This document shows, piece after piece, positions 41,055 to 49,882 of a stretch of 64,000 nt of DNA. A program made the position numbers and the translations under genes. Source of the stretch: Cellulomonas uda (GTDB taxonomy: Bacteria > Actinomycetota > Actinomycetes > Actinomycetales > Cellulomonadaceae); the NCBI RefSeq assembly GCF_006538705.1, contig NZ_BJLP01000006.1, positions 20,787-84,786 of the forward strand, read 5' to 3'. Under the pieces are notes generated by a model. It searched no databases and was not told the DNA's origin. It was given only the letters and a program-made list of their open reading frames with translations. Positions within the stretch are counted from its first letter, which is position 1. Each line of letters starts with the position of its first letter.

Positions 41055-42365
41055 ATGCCGATCGCACCCACCACCCTGCTGTCGCGCCGCTCGTGGCCCG
41101 AGACCCGCCGCGTCTCGGAGATCCTCCGGAAGGAGACCGTGGGAGGCGCCCTCCTCCTCGCAGCGACGGTCGTCGCTCTCGTGTGGGCCAACTCCCCTGC
41201 TGCTGCGTCCTACAGGGCGCTGCGCGACCACGAGGTCGGGCCCGAGGCCCTGCACCTGCACCTGTCGCTGGGTACCTGGGCAGCCGACGGCCTCCTGGCG
41301 ATCTTCTTCTTCGTCGTCGGCCTGGAGCTCAAGCGCGAGTTCATGGCGGGCGACCTGCGCGATCCCCGGCGCGCCGCGCTGCCGGTCCTCGCGGCCGTCG
41401 GCGGCATGGTCGTCCCCGCGGTCGTCTACGTCGTGGTCGCCGCACGGTCCGGCGGCGACGCGCTGGACGGGTGGGCGATCCCCACGGCGACGGACATCGC
41501 GTTCGCACTCGCGGTGCTCGCGGTCGTCGGCACGCACCTGCCCGCCGCGCTCCGGACCTTCCTGCTCACGCTCGCCGTCGTCGACGACCTGCTCGCCGTC
41601 ACCGTGATCGCGGTGTTCTACACCGACACGGTGCAGGTCACGCCCCTGCTCGGCGCGCTCGCGCTCGTCGCCGTCTTCGCGGTGGCCGTGCAGCGTCGGG
41701 TCCGCTCCGGCTGGCTGCTGCTCCCGCTCGCGTTCGGCGCGTGGACGCTCATGCACGCGTCCGGGGTGCACGCGACCGTCGCCGGCGTGCTGCTCGGCTT
41801 CACCGTCCCCGTCGTGCGCAGCGCGCGGGCCGGCGGGCCCACCGCCGGGCCGGGACCGGCCGAGCACCTCGAGCACCGGTTCCGGCCGCTGTCGGCGGGC
41901 GTGGCGGTGCCGGTGTTCGCGTTCTTCGCCGCCGGGGTGAGCGTCGGAGGGCTGGACGGCCTGCGCACCTCGCTCACCGACGCGGTGGCGCTCGGCATCG
42001 TCGCGGGGCTCGTGGTGGGCAAGCTCGTCGGCATCCTCGGCACCACCTGGCTCGTCGCACGCGTGACCCGCGCCCGGCTGGACCCGGCCCTGAGCTGGTG
42101 GGACGTCGTCGCCGTGGCCGCCTTGGGCGGGATCGGGTTCACCGTGTCGCTGCTGATCGGCGAGCTCGCGTTCGACTCCGCGGTACGCGCCGAGCACGTC
42201 AAGGTGGGCGTCCTCGCGGGCTCTGTCGTCGCGTCCGGCGTCGCGGCCGTCCTGCTCCGCGCTCGCAACCGCGCGTACCGCCGGATCGAGCAGGCGGAGC
42301 GGCTCGACTCCGACGGCGACGGTGTTCCCGACGCGTTCGAGGAAGCGGACGACGCCCAGGCGTGA
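41055..42365 (+). CDS. nhaA: NhaA, Na+/H+ antiporter
   Basis: 436-residue membrane protein of the NhaA family exchanging sodium for protons. About twelve helices; start region [50 protein letters not shown] and the ion-binding double aspartate in [19 protein letters not shown]. The C-terminal tail after the last helix holds [12 protein letters not shown], a calcium-loop-like sequence. ATG at 41055; GAGG lies nine bases upstream. Ends 16 bases from the convergent hflX stop. Confidence 0.95.
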   Translation: MPIAPTTLLSRRSWPETRRVSEILRKETVGGALLLAATVVALVWANSPAAASYRALRDHEVGPEALHLHLSLGTWAADGLLAIFFFVVGLELKREFMAGDLRDPRRAALPVLAAVGGMVVPAVVYVVVAARSGGDALDGWAIPTATDIAFALAVLAVVGTHLPAALRTFLLTLAVVDDLLAVTVIAVFYTDTVQVTPLLGALALVAVFAVAVQRRVRSGWLLLPLAFGAWTLMHASGVHATVAGVLLGFTVPVVRSARAGGPTAGPGPAEHLEHRFRPLSAGVAVPVFAFFAAGVSVGGLDGLRTSLTDAVALGIVAGLVVGKLVGILGTTWLVARVTRARLDPALSWWDVVAVAALGGIGFTVSLLIGELAFDSAVRAEHVKVGVLAGSVVASGVAAVLLRARNRAYRRIEQAERLDSDGDGVPDAFEEADDAQA

Positions 42366-42388
42366 CGCTCAGGCGTGACTCTCAGGCG
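42357..42388. repeat. 13-bp direct repeat between nhaA and hflX stops
   Basis: CAGGCGTGACGCT, CAGGCGTGACTCT and then CAGGCG follow head to tail; the nhaA stop is in the first unit and the hflX stop in the third. No hairpin terminator is visible here. Confidence 0.75.
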
Positions 42389-43926
42389 CGGCGGACCGCC
42401 GCGGCCTCGAGCTCGGCGGCCAGCGACTCGTCGACGCGCGCGCGCAGCGCCGTCCCGTCGGCCGTGTGCTCCTCGTGGTCGATGTCGCCGTGCTCGTGCA
42501 CGCGGCTCACGAGGTCGCCGCGGTGGTACGGCACCACCACGTCCACGCTGACCCCCGGCCGCGGGAGCTGGTCCGCGATCAGGGCCTGCAGCTCCGCGAT
42601 GCCCTCACCGCTGTGCGCCGAGACGACGATCGAGTGCAGCTCACGCGAGCGCAACCGGGCGATCGCCTCGGGCGACGCCAGGTCCGCCTTGTTGAGCACG
42701 ATGATCTCGGGCACGTCCATCGCGCCGGGGATGTCCGCGAAGACGTGGCGGACGGCCGCGATCTGCCCCTCGGGATCGGGGTGCGAGGCGTCGACGACGT
42801 GCAGGATGAGGTCCGCGTCGGCGACCTCCTCGAGCGTCGAGCGGAACGCCTCGACGAGCTGGTGCGGCAGCGCACGCACGAACCCGACCGTGTCGGCGAG
42901 CGTGTAGACGCGGCCGTCGACCGTCTCCGCACGGCGCACGGTCGGGTCGAGCGTCGCGAACAGCGCGTTCTCGACGAGCACGCCCGCGTTCGTCAGCCGG
43001 TTGAGCAGCGAGGACTTGCCCGCGTTGGTGTAGCCGGCGATCGCGACCGACGGGATCGCGTTGCGGCGGCGCGACGCGCGCTTGGTCAGCCGCGCGGGCT
43101 GCATCGCCGCGATCTCGCGGCGCAGCTTGGCCATCCGGTTGCGGATGCGCCGGCGGTCGAGCTCGATCTTGGTCTCACCGGGTCCGCGCGAGCCCATGCC
43201 CGCCCCCGCCCCGCCGACCTGGCCACCGGCCTGGCGGGACATCGACTCGCCCCAGCCGCGCAGGCGCGGCAGCAGGTACTCGAGCTGCGCGAGCTCGACC
43301 TGCGCCTTGCCCTCACGCGACTTGGCGTGCTGGGCGAAGATGTCCAGGATCAGCGCCGTGCGGTCGACCACCTTGACCCGCACGATGTCCTCGAGCGCGC
43401 GGCGCTGCGAGGGTGCGAGCTCGCCGTCGACCACGACGGTGTCGGACCCCACCGCGGCGACGACCGACGCGAGCTCGGCGGCCTTGCCGGAGCCGAGGTA
43501 CGTGCCCGGGTCGGGCTTCGCGCGGCGCTGCAGCAGCCCCTCCAGGACCTGCGAGCCCGCGGTCTCGGCCAGCGCCGCGAGCTCGCGCAGGGACACCTCG
43601 GCCTCGCCGAGCGTCCCGTTCGCCGCGCCCGCGCCGGACGAGCCCCACACGCCGACGAGCACGACCTTCTCCAGGCGCAGCTCGCGGTACTCGACCTCGG
43701 TGACGTCCTCGAGCTCGGTCGACAGTCCCGCCACGCGGCGCAGCGACGTGCGCTCCTCGAGGTCGAGCTGGTCGCCGTCGTACGAGGAGTGCACCGTGCC
43801 GCCGGCGTGCAGCGCGGTCCCCGCCCTCGCGAGCACCCGCGCCACCACGTCGTCGGCCACCTGCTGGGGCGAGCGCGGCTCGTCCGGCGTGGGGCTCGGT
43901 GTGGTGGTGCTGTGGGTCTCGCTCAC
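42382..43926 (-). CDS. hflX: HflX, ribosome-associated GTPase
   Basis: 514-residue GTPase that splits or rescues 70S ribosomes under stress. N-terminal HflX domain (DPGTYLGSGKAAELASVV, QVELAQLEYLLPRLRGWG with a GGAGAGMGSRGPGETKIELDRRRI signature), then the G domain with G1 GYTNAGKSSLLNRL, G3 DTVGFV and G4 NKAD. GTG at 43926 with AAGGAG five bases upstream. Its position near miaA, dapF and recA is conserved in actinobacteria. Confidence 0.95.
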   Translation of the reverse strand: MSETHSTTTPSPTPDEPRSPQQVADDVVARVLARAGTALHAGGTVHSSYDGDQLDLEERTSLRRVAGLSTELEDVTEVEYRELRLEKVVLVGVWGSSGAGAANGTLGEAEVSLRELAALAETAGSQVLEGLLQRRAKPDPGTYLGSGKAAELASVVAAVGSDTVVVDGELAPSQRRALEDIVRVKVVDRTALILDIFAQHAKSREGKAQVELAQLEYLLPRLRGWGESMSRQAGGQVGGAGAGMGSRGPGETKIELDRRRIRNRMAKLRREIAAMQPARLTKRASRRRNAIPSVAIAGYTNAGKSSLLNRLTNAGVLVENALFATLDPTVRRAETVDGRVYTLADTVGFVRALPHQLVEAFRSTLEEVADADLILHVVDASHPDPEGQIAAVRHVFADIPGAMDVPEIIVLNKADLASPEAIARLRSRELHSIVVSAHSGEGIAELQALIADQLPRPGVSVDVVVPYHRGDLVSRVHEHGDIDHEEHTADGTALRARVDESLAAELEAAAVRRA

Positions 43927-44042
43927 GCGGCTCCTTCGACGTCGCTGGTGCGGTCCACGCGGGGGCGCACGCCTCCCGCGTCCCGTCCAGGGTCGCACGC
44001 CCCCGGCGACGCGGCGACGCGTTTTCGCTCCCGGCGCAGCGA

Positions 44043-44048
44043 TACCCT
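44043..44048 (+). promoter_or_regulatory. Probable leaderless -10 of the methyltransferase gene
   Basis: TACCCT, six bases before the GTG at 44055. Confidence 0.5.
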
Positions 44049-44054
44049 CGCCCC

Positions 44055-44675
44055 GTGGCAGCCGACCACTACTTCACCGCGCGGCCCGCGTCCCCCGACG
44101 AGCGCCGCACCGTCGTCGTGCACCTCGCGGGACGCGACCTGACCCTCCAGACGGCGGGCGGGGTGTTCTCCCCCGACCACGTGGACCACGCGACGCGGGT
44201 GCTGCTCGACGAGGTCCCGCCGCCCCCGGCGGTCGGGGACCTGCTGGACCTCGGCTGCGGGTGGGGACCGATCACGCTCGAGCTCGCGCTGCGCTCGCCG
44301 CACGCGCGCGTGTGGGCGGTCGACGTCAACGAGCGCGCGCTCGACCTCGTGCGCCACAACGCGGCCGCGGCCGGGGCGACGAACGTGCGGGCCGTGCAGC
44401 CCGACGACGTGCCCGACGACGTGCGGTTCGCGGCGCTCTGGTCGAACCCGCCGATCCGGGTCGGCAAGCAGGCGCTGCACGAGCTGCTCCTGCGTTGGCT
44501 CCCGCGCCTGGCCCCGGGCGGCCGCGCCCACCTCGTCGTCGGCAAGAACCTCGGTGCGGACTCGCTGCACCGGTGGCTGTCCGACGAGCTCGCGGGGCGC
44601 GCGGAGGTGACGCGCCGGGCGAGCGCCAAGGGTTTCCGCGTGCTGGAGATCACGGCGGCCGACGACGCCCGCTGA
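44055..44675 (+). CDS. RsmC/RsmG-like class I methyltransferase
   Basis: 206-residue SAM-dependent methyltransferase of the MTS small-domain type, resembling the catalytic half of RsmC (16S rRNA G1207). Features: HYFTARPASPDERRT and VFSPDHVDHATRVLL before the SAM loop LLDLGCGWGPITLELAL, then VDVNERALDLVRHN and the amino-methylase motif SNPPIRVGK. Shorter than E. coli RsmC because the inactive N-terminal half is absent, as usual in Gram-positives. rRNA guanine target is inferred. Confidence 0.85.
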   Translation: MAADHYFTARPASPDERRTVVVHLAGRDLTLQTAGGVFSPDHVDHATRVLLDEVPPPPAVGDLLDLGCGWGPITLELALRSPHARVWAVDVNERALDLVRHNAAAAGATNVRAVQPDDVPDDVRFAALWSNPPIRVGKQALHELLLRWLPRLAPGGRAHLVVGKNLGADSLHRWLSDELAGRAEVTRRASAKGFRVLEITAADDAR

Positions 44676-44699
44676 CCGCTCGGCGTGCGTGCGGGTGCC

Positions 44700-44705
44700 T
44701 AAGGT
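44700..44705 (+). promoter_or_regulatory. Probable leaderless -10 of the MFS gene
   Basis: TAAGGT, six bases before the GTG at 44712; the gap to the preceding gene is only 36 bases. Confidence 0.45.
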
Positions 44706-44711
44706 GCTCCG

Positions 44712-46175
44712 GTGCCTGCCGCCGTGACCCCCGACGCCCGCGCCGTCTGGACCCGGCTGCGCGCCACGACGTGGGCGCTGTGCGCGATCGTCTTCCTCGC
44801 GGCGTTCGAGTCGCTCGCCGTCACCACGGTGATGCCCACCGTCTCGCTCGAGCTCGACGGCGCGGGCCTGTACGCGGTCGCGTTCGCCGCACCGCTCGCC
44901 TCCGGCGTCGTCGGGATGGTGCTCGCGGGCGCGTGGGCGGACCGCACCGGCCCTGCGCGGCCGCTGGTGGCCGCGGCCGGTGCGTTCGTCCTGGGCCTCG
45001 TGGTGGCCGGGCTCGCCCCGACGATGGTCGTGCTCGCCGGCGGCCGTCTCCTGCAGGGCCTCGGCGGCGGCGCGCTCACGGTCGTGTCGTACGTCGTCGT
45101 CGCCCGGCTCTACCCGGGTGAGCTGCACCCCCGCGTGTTCGCCGGCTTCTCCGCGGCGTGGGTGGTGCCGTCGCTCGTCGGGCCGCCGGTCGCCGGTCTC
45201 GTGACCGAGCACCTGCACTGGCGGTGGGTGTTCCTCGCGGTCGCCGTCCTCGTCGTGCCGGTGGTGGCGGTGGTCCTGCGCCGCGTCGCCCCGGTCGGCG
45301 CACCCGAGCCCGCGGACGCGTCCCGGGCCGCGCCGGACCGTGCCGCGGGAGGCTCGCGCGTGGCGTCACGCCGCGTCGCCTGGGCGGTGCTCGCGGCCGT
45401 CGCGGTGCTCGCCCTCGGCGCGAGCGCCGAGCTCACCGGCGCGGCGACCACGGCGACCGCGGTCGTCGGCGGTGGCGTGGCGCTCGTCGCCCTCGCCCGG
45501 CTCGTCCCCGCGGGGACGCTGCGCGCGGTGCGCGGGCTGCCCGCCGTCGTCGCGTCGCGCGGGCTGCTCGCGGGCGCGTTCTTCGGTGCCGAGGTGTACC
45601 TGCCGTACCTGCTCACGCGCCGGTACGACGTCGCGGCGACGCTCGCGGGGGTCACGCTCACGGGCGCCGCGCTCACGTGGGCGCTCGCGTCGTGGCTGCA
45701 GGGCCGGCTGGGCGAGACCCGGCTCGGTCACGAGCGCGCGATCCGCGTGGGCACGATCGTCGTCACGCTCGGGATCGCGGCCTCGACGCTCGCCGCGGCG
45801 GTGCACGCACCCGTGCCCGTGCTCGTCGTGACGTGGGCGACCGCCGGGTTCGGGATGGGGCTGACGTACGCCCGCCAGACGGTGCTCGTGCTGCGCTACT
45901 CCTCGCGCGAGGCCGCCGGGACCAACAGCTCGGCGCTGTCCGTGGCGGACTCGATCGGCGCGTCGATGGCGCTCGCGGTGACCGGCGTCGTGTTCGCGGC
46001 GGCCGCCGACCAGGGCGGCGACGCACCCTACGTCGCGTGCCTCGCGCTCACGGTGGTGCTCGCCGCCGGGTCGGCCGTGGTCGCGCGACGCGTGGCCGCG
46101 CGTCAGGCCACGGGCCCCGCCGGGTCGCCGGCGCCCGCCGTGGAGCCCACCGACCCGAGCGCCGCGCGCACCTGA
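44712..46175 (+). CDS. MFS transporter
   Basis: 487-residue membrane protein with about fourteen helices, in the style of drug:H+ antiporters. Motif-like segments include VTTVMPTVSLELDG, GAWADRTGPARPLVAAAG (motif A region) and LQGLGGGALTVVSYVVVARLYP. Its last 73 bases overlap the 3' end of the thioredoxin gene on the opposite strand. Substrate cannot be predicted. Confidence 0.88.
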   Translation: MPAAVTPDARAVWTRLRATTWALCAIVFLAAFESLAVTTVMPTVSLELDGAGLYAVAFAAPLASGVVGMVLAGAWADRTGPARPLVAAAGAFVLGLVVAGLAPTMVVLAGGRLLQGLGGGALTVVSYVVVARLYPGELHPRVFAGFSAAWVVPSLVGPPVAGLVTEHLHWRWVFLAVAVLVVPVVAVVLRRVAPVGAPEPADASRAAPDRAAGGSRVASRRVAWAVLAAVAVLALGASAELTGAATTATAVVGGGVALVALARLVPAGTLRAVRGLPAVVASRGLLAGAFFGAEVYLPYLLTRRYDVAATLAGVTLTGAALTWALASWLQGRLGETRLGHERAIRVGTIVVTLGIAASTLAAAVHAPVPVLVVTWATAGFGMGLTYARQTVLVLRYSSREAAGTNSSALSVADSIGASMALAVTGVVFAAAADQGGDAPYVACLALTVVLAAGSAVVARRVAARQATGPAGSPAPAVEPTDPSAART

Positions 46176-46471
46176 GCCAGCCGCGGCACCCCGGCCGCGC
46201 GGTGCCGCACGACGCCGTCGGCGTCGAGGACCAGCACGGTCGGCGTGCTCAGGACACCGAGCCGACGCCCCAGCCGCTCCCCGAGCGGTCCGGCGACGTC
46301 CAGCTCGACCAGCCGGACGCCCTCGGCCGTGCCCACCGCGCGCTGGAGCACCACCCGCGCCATGCGGCACGGCTGGCAGAACGTGCTCGACAGCTCGACG
46401 ACGGTGGCGCGCTCCCCGAGCGGCCCGCCCAGCTCCGCGGGCGAGACCACCGGGACCTGCGAGGCACTCAC
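46103..46471 (-). CDS. Thioredoxin-fold protein with FCQPC site
   Basis: 122-residue thioredoxin-like protein. The active site reads STFCQPCRMARVVL, with Gln-Pro instead of Gly-Pro between the cysteines, and the cis-proline region is LSTPTVLVLDADG. No signal peptide, so cytoplasmic. GTG at 46471 overlaps the dapF stop (GTGA), making it the last gene of the LigB-like, miaA, dapF unit. The reductant and target are unknown. Confidence 0.87.
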   Translation of the reverse strand: MSASQVPVVSPAELGGPLGERATVVELSSTFCQPCRMARVVLQRAVGTAEGVRLVELDVAGPLGERLGRRLGVLSTPTVLVLDADGVVRHRAAGVPRLAQVRAALGSVGSTAGAGDPAGPVA

Positions 46472-47445
46472 GCGCCGAGGAGGGCCGTGACGTCGACGTC
46501 CATCTCGCCGACGAGCACCGCCGGCCCCGCGAGCTCCGCGCGGGAGTCCGCGAGCGCGGTGACCCGGACGGTGCCGCCCGGCACGTCCACGAGCCAGACG
46601 TCGGGCGCGCCCGGGCCCGCCCAGGTGCGCACGGCCATCGCGGCGGCGACCGCTCCCGTGCCGCACGAGCGGGTCTCCCCCACACCGCGCTCGTGCACGC
46701 GCATGCGCAACCTGCCCGTGAGGCTGCCGTCGACGACGGACTCGCCCAGCGGCACGACGAGCTCGACGTTCGTGCCGTACGGGGGCACGGGCTCCACCCG
46801 GGGCGCGGTCACGAGATCGGCGGCGTCGAGCACCGCGGTGTCGGGCAGGGCGAGCACGCTGTGCGGGTTGCCCACGTCGACGCTCAGCGCGGGCCGCGCG
46901 ACGTCGAGGCCCGCGACCGTGACCTCGGCGTCGAACCCCGCGCTCTGGGCGGCGGCCCCGCCGGGCAGGTGCCAGCGGCCGATGTCGAACGCGAACCACG
47001 CCCCGTCCGTGACGTCCTGCGGCACGGCGACCCGGCGCACCCGCATGACGCCCGCGCGCGTACCGACCGCGAGCTCGTCGCCGTCGTCCCACAGGCCGAG
47101 CCGGTCGAGGTACAGCGCGAACACGCGCACGCCGTTGCCGCACATCTCCGCGACCGAGCCGTCGGCGTTGCGGTAGTCCATGAACCAGCGCGCGTCGGGA
47201 GCGGTCTGGAGCAGGTGCGCCCCCTCGGCGACGTGCTGCGTGCCGACGAGCCGGATCACCCCGTCGCCGCCCACGCCCGCGCGTCGGTCCGCGAGCGCAC
47301 GCACGAGCGCCGCGCTCAGGTCGAGGCGCCCGTCACGGTCGTCGAGCAGCACGAAGTCGTTCTGGGTCCCGTGCCCCTTGGTGACGTGCAGGGTCCCGGT
47401 CGCGCCCGGGCCGGTGCCGGCGGCGACGTCCACGGCGGCGGTCAT
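46468..47445 (-). CDS. dapF: Diaminopimelate epimerase
   Basis: Cofactor-independent epimerase of 325 residues giving meso-DAP for lysine (and wall) synthesis. The two catalytic cysteines are in AEMCGNGVRVF and TRSCGTGAVAAAMA; HGTQNDFVLLDD and MDYRNADGS are the substrate segments. ATG at 47445 overlaps the miaA stop (ATGA). TAGTCT six bases upstream also gives it a possible leaderless promoter of its own inside miaA. Confidence 0.96.
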   Translation of the reverse strand: MTAAVDVAAGTGPGATGTLHVTKGHGTQNDFVLLDDRDGRLDLSAALVRALADRRAGVGGDGVIRLVGTQHVAEGAHLLQTAPDARWFMDYRNADGSVAEMCGNGVRVFALYLDRLGLWDDGDELAVGTRAGVMRVRRVAVPQDVTDGAWFAFDIGRWHLPGGAAAQSAGFDAEVTVAGLDVARPALSVDVGNPHSVLALPDTAVLDAADLVTAPRVEPVPPYGTNVELVVPLGESVVDGSLTGRLRMRVHERGVGETRSCGTGAVAAAMAVRTWAGPGAPDVWLVDVPGGTVRVTALADSRAELAGPAVLVGEMDVDVTALLGA

Positions 47446-48401
47446 GAGCCCAGACTACGGCGGGGCGCCGGGTCGTCCGTGGCGTGTCCGAGACGGCCCG
47501 CGTCGGCCTGCGCGACGAGCGCGAGCGCGTGCGCGACGAGGTCCGGGTCGCGCGAGTCGAGCCAGTGCACGCGCGGGTCCCGCCCGAACCAGCCCATCTG
47601 CTTGCGGGCCAGCCGCCGCGTCCCGGCGGTGATCGCGTCCCGCGCCTCGTCGGGCGTGAGCTCGCCGCGCAGCAGCGCGGCCGTCTCGGCGTACCCGACC
47701 GCCCGTGCCGCGGTCCGCCCCATGCCGTGCGCGAGGAGCCGCTCGACCTCGTCGACCAGCCCGTCGGCGAACATCCGCCGCGTGCGTGCGGCGACGCGCT
47801 CGTCGAGCACGGCACGGTCGCAGTCGAGCCCGATCTGCACGGCCGGGACCTCGTACACGTGCTGCGGCAGCGACGACGAGTACGGCCGACCGGTGAGCGC
47901 GATGACCTCGAGCGCCCGCACGACGCGACGTGCGTTGCGCGGACCGATCGACGCCGCGGCCGTCGGGTCGACGCGCTCGAGCTCCGCGTGCAGCGCACGC
48001 GACCCCTCCTCCTCGACGCGCTGCTCGAGCCGGGCACGCACGGCCGGGTCCGTACCGGGGAACTCCATGTGGTCGAGCAGCGCCCGCACGTACAGCCCGG
48101 AGCCGCCCGCCGCGACGACGCGCACGCCGCGGGCGTGGCAGTCGTCGACCGCCGCACGCGCGAGCGCCTGGTAGTCGGCGACGCTGGCCTCGTCACGCGG
48201 GTCCAGCACGTCGAGCAGGTGGTGCGGCACGCCGCGCCGCTCGGCGGGCGTGAGCTTGGCGGTCCCGACGTCCATGCCCCGGTAGAGCTGCAGCGCGTCG
48301 GCGTTGAGCACCTCGCCGCCCAGCGCGAGCGCGAGCTCGACCGCGAGGTCGGACTTGCCGGTCGCGGTGGGGCCGACGACGGCGACGACGAGCGGGCTCA
48401 C
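47442..48401 (-). CDS. miaA: MiaA, tRNA dimethylallyltransferase
   Basis: 319-residue enzyme that prenylates A37 of tRNAs reading codons starting with U, the substrate of MiaB encoded 2.7 kb away. P-loop VVGPTATGKSDLAVELAL, DALQLYRGMDVGTAKLTPAE, GGSGLYVRALL and the C-terminal RLARKQMGWFGRDPRVHWLD are all intact. GTG overlaps the LigB-like gene stop (GTGA). Confidence 0.96.
   Translation of the reverse strand: MSPLVVAVVGPTATGKSDLAVELALALGGEVLNADALQLYRGMDVGTAKLTPAERRGVPHHLLDVLDPRDEASVADYQALARAAVDDCHARGVRVVAAGGSGLYVRALLDHMEFPGTDPAVRARLEQRVEEEGSRALHAELERVDPTAAASIGPRNARRVVRALEVIALTGRPYSSSLPQHVYEVPAVQIGLDCDRAVLDERVAARTRRMFADGLVDEVERLLAHGMGRTAARAVGYAETAALLRGELTPDEARDAITAGTRRLARKQMGWFGRDPRVHWLDSRDPDLVAHALALVAQADAGRLGHATDDPAPRRSLGS
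47452..47457 (-). promoter_or_regulatory. Possible internal leaderless -10 of dapF
   Basis: TAGTCT on the minus strand, six bases before the dapF ATG, within the last codons of miaA. Confidence 0.4.
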
Positions 48402-49165
48402 GCCGCCACCCACGTCCCGACGACGTGCTGCGCACCGAGCAGGAGCACGCCGCGCACGTCGGCGACGACGCGTGCCCCGTCGAGCGCACCGAGCAGCACC
48501 TGCCACGGTCCCCAGCCGGTCACCGCGAGCGCCGCGGCCTCGCCGGCGTCGAGCCCCGCGAGCCGGTCGAGCGCGTCCGGGTCGGCCGCCGCCAGGTCGG
48601 CGATGAGGCGTGCGTCGTACGCGGGAGCGGCGGGGTCGTCGGCGAGGGGGCCGTCCGGCCCGTGCCGACCGCTCGCCGAGCCGACCACGACCAGCGCCGT
48701 GCGGCCCTCGCCCACCGCCGCCCGTCCCGCCGTCCGCAGCGCGCCCGCCGCCCCCGCGCGCGGCGTGCGCGCGACCACGAGGCACCCCGGCGGCCCGGAC
48801 CAGCCGGCCGCGGCGAGCAGGTGCAGCGCGAGCGAGGCGCCGGGCGGCGCCACCCGGCGCTCCTGCGTCCGTACGGAGGACACCGCGATGGGGTCGCCCC
48901 CGACGGCGTCGGCGAGCAGGTGGTCCGGGACACCGACGGGCGCGAGCGACGCCGAGACCGGTCCGGCGAGCGCGACGACGTCGTCGGTCGTCGACCCTGC
49001 CGCGCCGTCGTCGGGCGCCACCACGACCACGCGGTCGGCGGCGCGCACGGCGGACGCGACCGCCTCCACGGCCGCCGCGCGGAGCGCACCCGCAGCGTCC
49101 GTGCGTCCGCTCGCCCCGGGGACCAGGAGCACGGTGTCGGGGACGAGCGCGGCGGCGACGAGCAT
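48398..49165 (-). CDS. LigB-like (class III extradiol dioxygenase B fold) protein
   Basis: 255-residue Ala/Val-rich protein like the actinobacterial class III extradiol ring-cleavage dioxygenase subunit B-like family usually found directly upstream of miaA. Segments: MLVAAALVPDTVLLVPG, VVVVAPDD, VVGSASGRHGPDGPLADDPAAPAYDARL. A full set of iron ligands is not evident, so enzymatic activity is doubtful. ATG at 49165 with TAGGTT six bases upstream; first gene of a four-gene operon. Confidence 0.8.
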   Translation of the reverse strand: MLVAAALVPDTVLLVPGASGRTDAAGALRAAAVEAVASAVRAADRVVVVAPDDGAAGSTTDDVVALAGPVSASLAPVGVPDHLLADAVGGDPIAVSSVRTQERRVAPPGASLALHLLAAAGWSGPPGCLVVARTPRAGAAGALRTAGRAAVGEGRTALVVVGSASGRHGPDGPLADDPAAPAYDARLIADLAAADPDALDRLAGLDAGEAAALAVTGWGPWQVLLGALDGARVVADVRGVLLLGAQHVVGTWVAA

Positions 49166-49171
49166 GCACCG

Positions 49172-49177
49172 AACCTA
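49172..49177 (-). promoter_or_regulatory. Probable leaderless promoter of the miaA-dapF operon
   Basis: TAGGTT on the minus strand, six bases before the ATG at 49165. Confidence 0.55.
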
Positions 49178-49213
49178 GCCGCTCACCGGGCACGCCCCGC
49201 GCGGGGCGTGACG

Positions 49214-49732
49214 TCAGCCCTCGCGCGCCGCGGCGATGCGCGCGCGGTGCTCCTCCACCGCCTGCGGGTAGGCCTCGTCGAGCCGCGCGAAGAACGCGAG
49301 CGCGGTCGACACGGCGCAGCTCAGGTGCTGGTCGAGCTGCTCGTCCGCGAGCCCGTGCGCGTAGTCCACGGCGTGCTCGGCGTAGACGCCCAGCTGGTCC
49401 TCCTCGACGCGCACGTACGTCTTGGGGAACACCTTCGAGGTGTTCCACTCGTTCACGAGCTCGAGCACCTCGGGGTACGCCGCCGCCGGCACCGCGCGCG
49501 ACCAGCGACCGCGCACCTGCAGGAACTCGCGCTCCGGCCCGATGCGCACGAAGTAGAAGACGTGGTCGTCCCAGATCCCCCCGATGTCGCCGTCGGAGTC
49601 GATCGCGTACCGGTACCCGTGCGCGTCGAGGACGGCGGTGATCCGCTCGTTCGACAGCGGCTCGAGCGTGGTCGAGCGCCCGGGCGCCTCCGCTGCTGCC
49701 TCGGGCTGGTCGTTCCTGGTGAAGAAGCCCAC
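49214..49732 (-). CDS. YbjN-domain protein 1
   Basis: 172-residue YbjN-type protein: RITAVLDAHGYRYAIDSDGDIGGIWDDHVFYFVRIG, then FLQVRGRW, ELVNEWNTSKVFPKTYVRVEED and a helical end. The family adopts a secretion-chaperone-like fold and is of unknown role. GTG at 49732 is the only start in frame after the TAGGGT hexamer at 49778-49773. It diverges from two further YbjN genes. Confidence 0.85.
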   Translation of the reverse strand: MGFFTRNDQPEAAAEAPGRSTTLEPLSNERITAVLDAHGYRYAIDSDGDIGGIWDDHVFYFVRIGPEREFLQVRGRWSRAVPAAAYPEVLELVNEWNTSKVFPKTYVRVEEDQLGVYAEHAVDYAHGLADEQLDQHLSCAVSTALAFFARLDEAYPQAVEEHRARIAAAREG

Positions 49733-49772
49733 GGGGGCACCGTCCTCGTCGTCGTCGTGCGCGATCGTCGCG

Positions 49773-49778
49773 ACCCTA
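49773..49778 (-). promoter_or_regulatory. Probable -10 element of YbjN gene 1
   Basis: TAGGGT on the minus strand; leader of about 35 bases to the GTG at 49732. Confidence 0.4.
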
Positions 49779-49870
49779 GCCCGCGCGCGGCGCACCGGGC
49801 GAGCGCGACGCCGCCCGTCCGCCCGTCCACGGTTCGGGACGCCCACCGCGATCTCGCGCGGGGGCCCGGG

Positions 49871-49876
49871 TAGTGT
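49871..49876 (+). promoter_or_regulatory. Probable leaderless -10 of the YbjN gene 2-3 operon
   Basis: TAGTGT, six bases before the ATG at 49883, no ribosome binding site. Confidence 0.55.
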
Positions 49877-49882
49877 CGCCCC

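Noticed and set aside
44055..44711. Considered the methyltransferase and MFS gene as one operon.
   Set aside because: The 36-base gap holds a good leaderless -10 hexamer before the MFS start, so separate initiation is at least as likely.
48398..49165. Considered as a functional ring-cleaving dioxygenase.
   Set aside because: The iron-binding His/Glu set is not evident and the gene is fixed in a tRNA-modification operon; only the fold name was kept.
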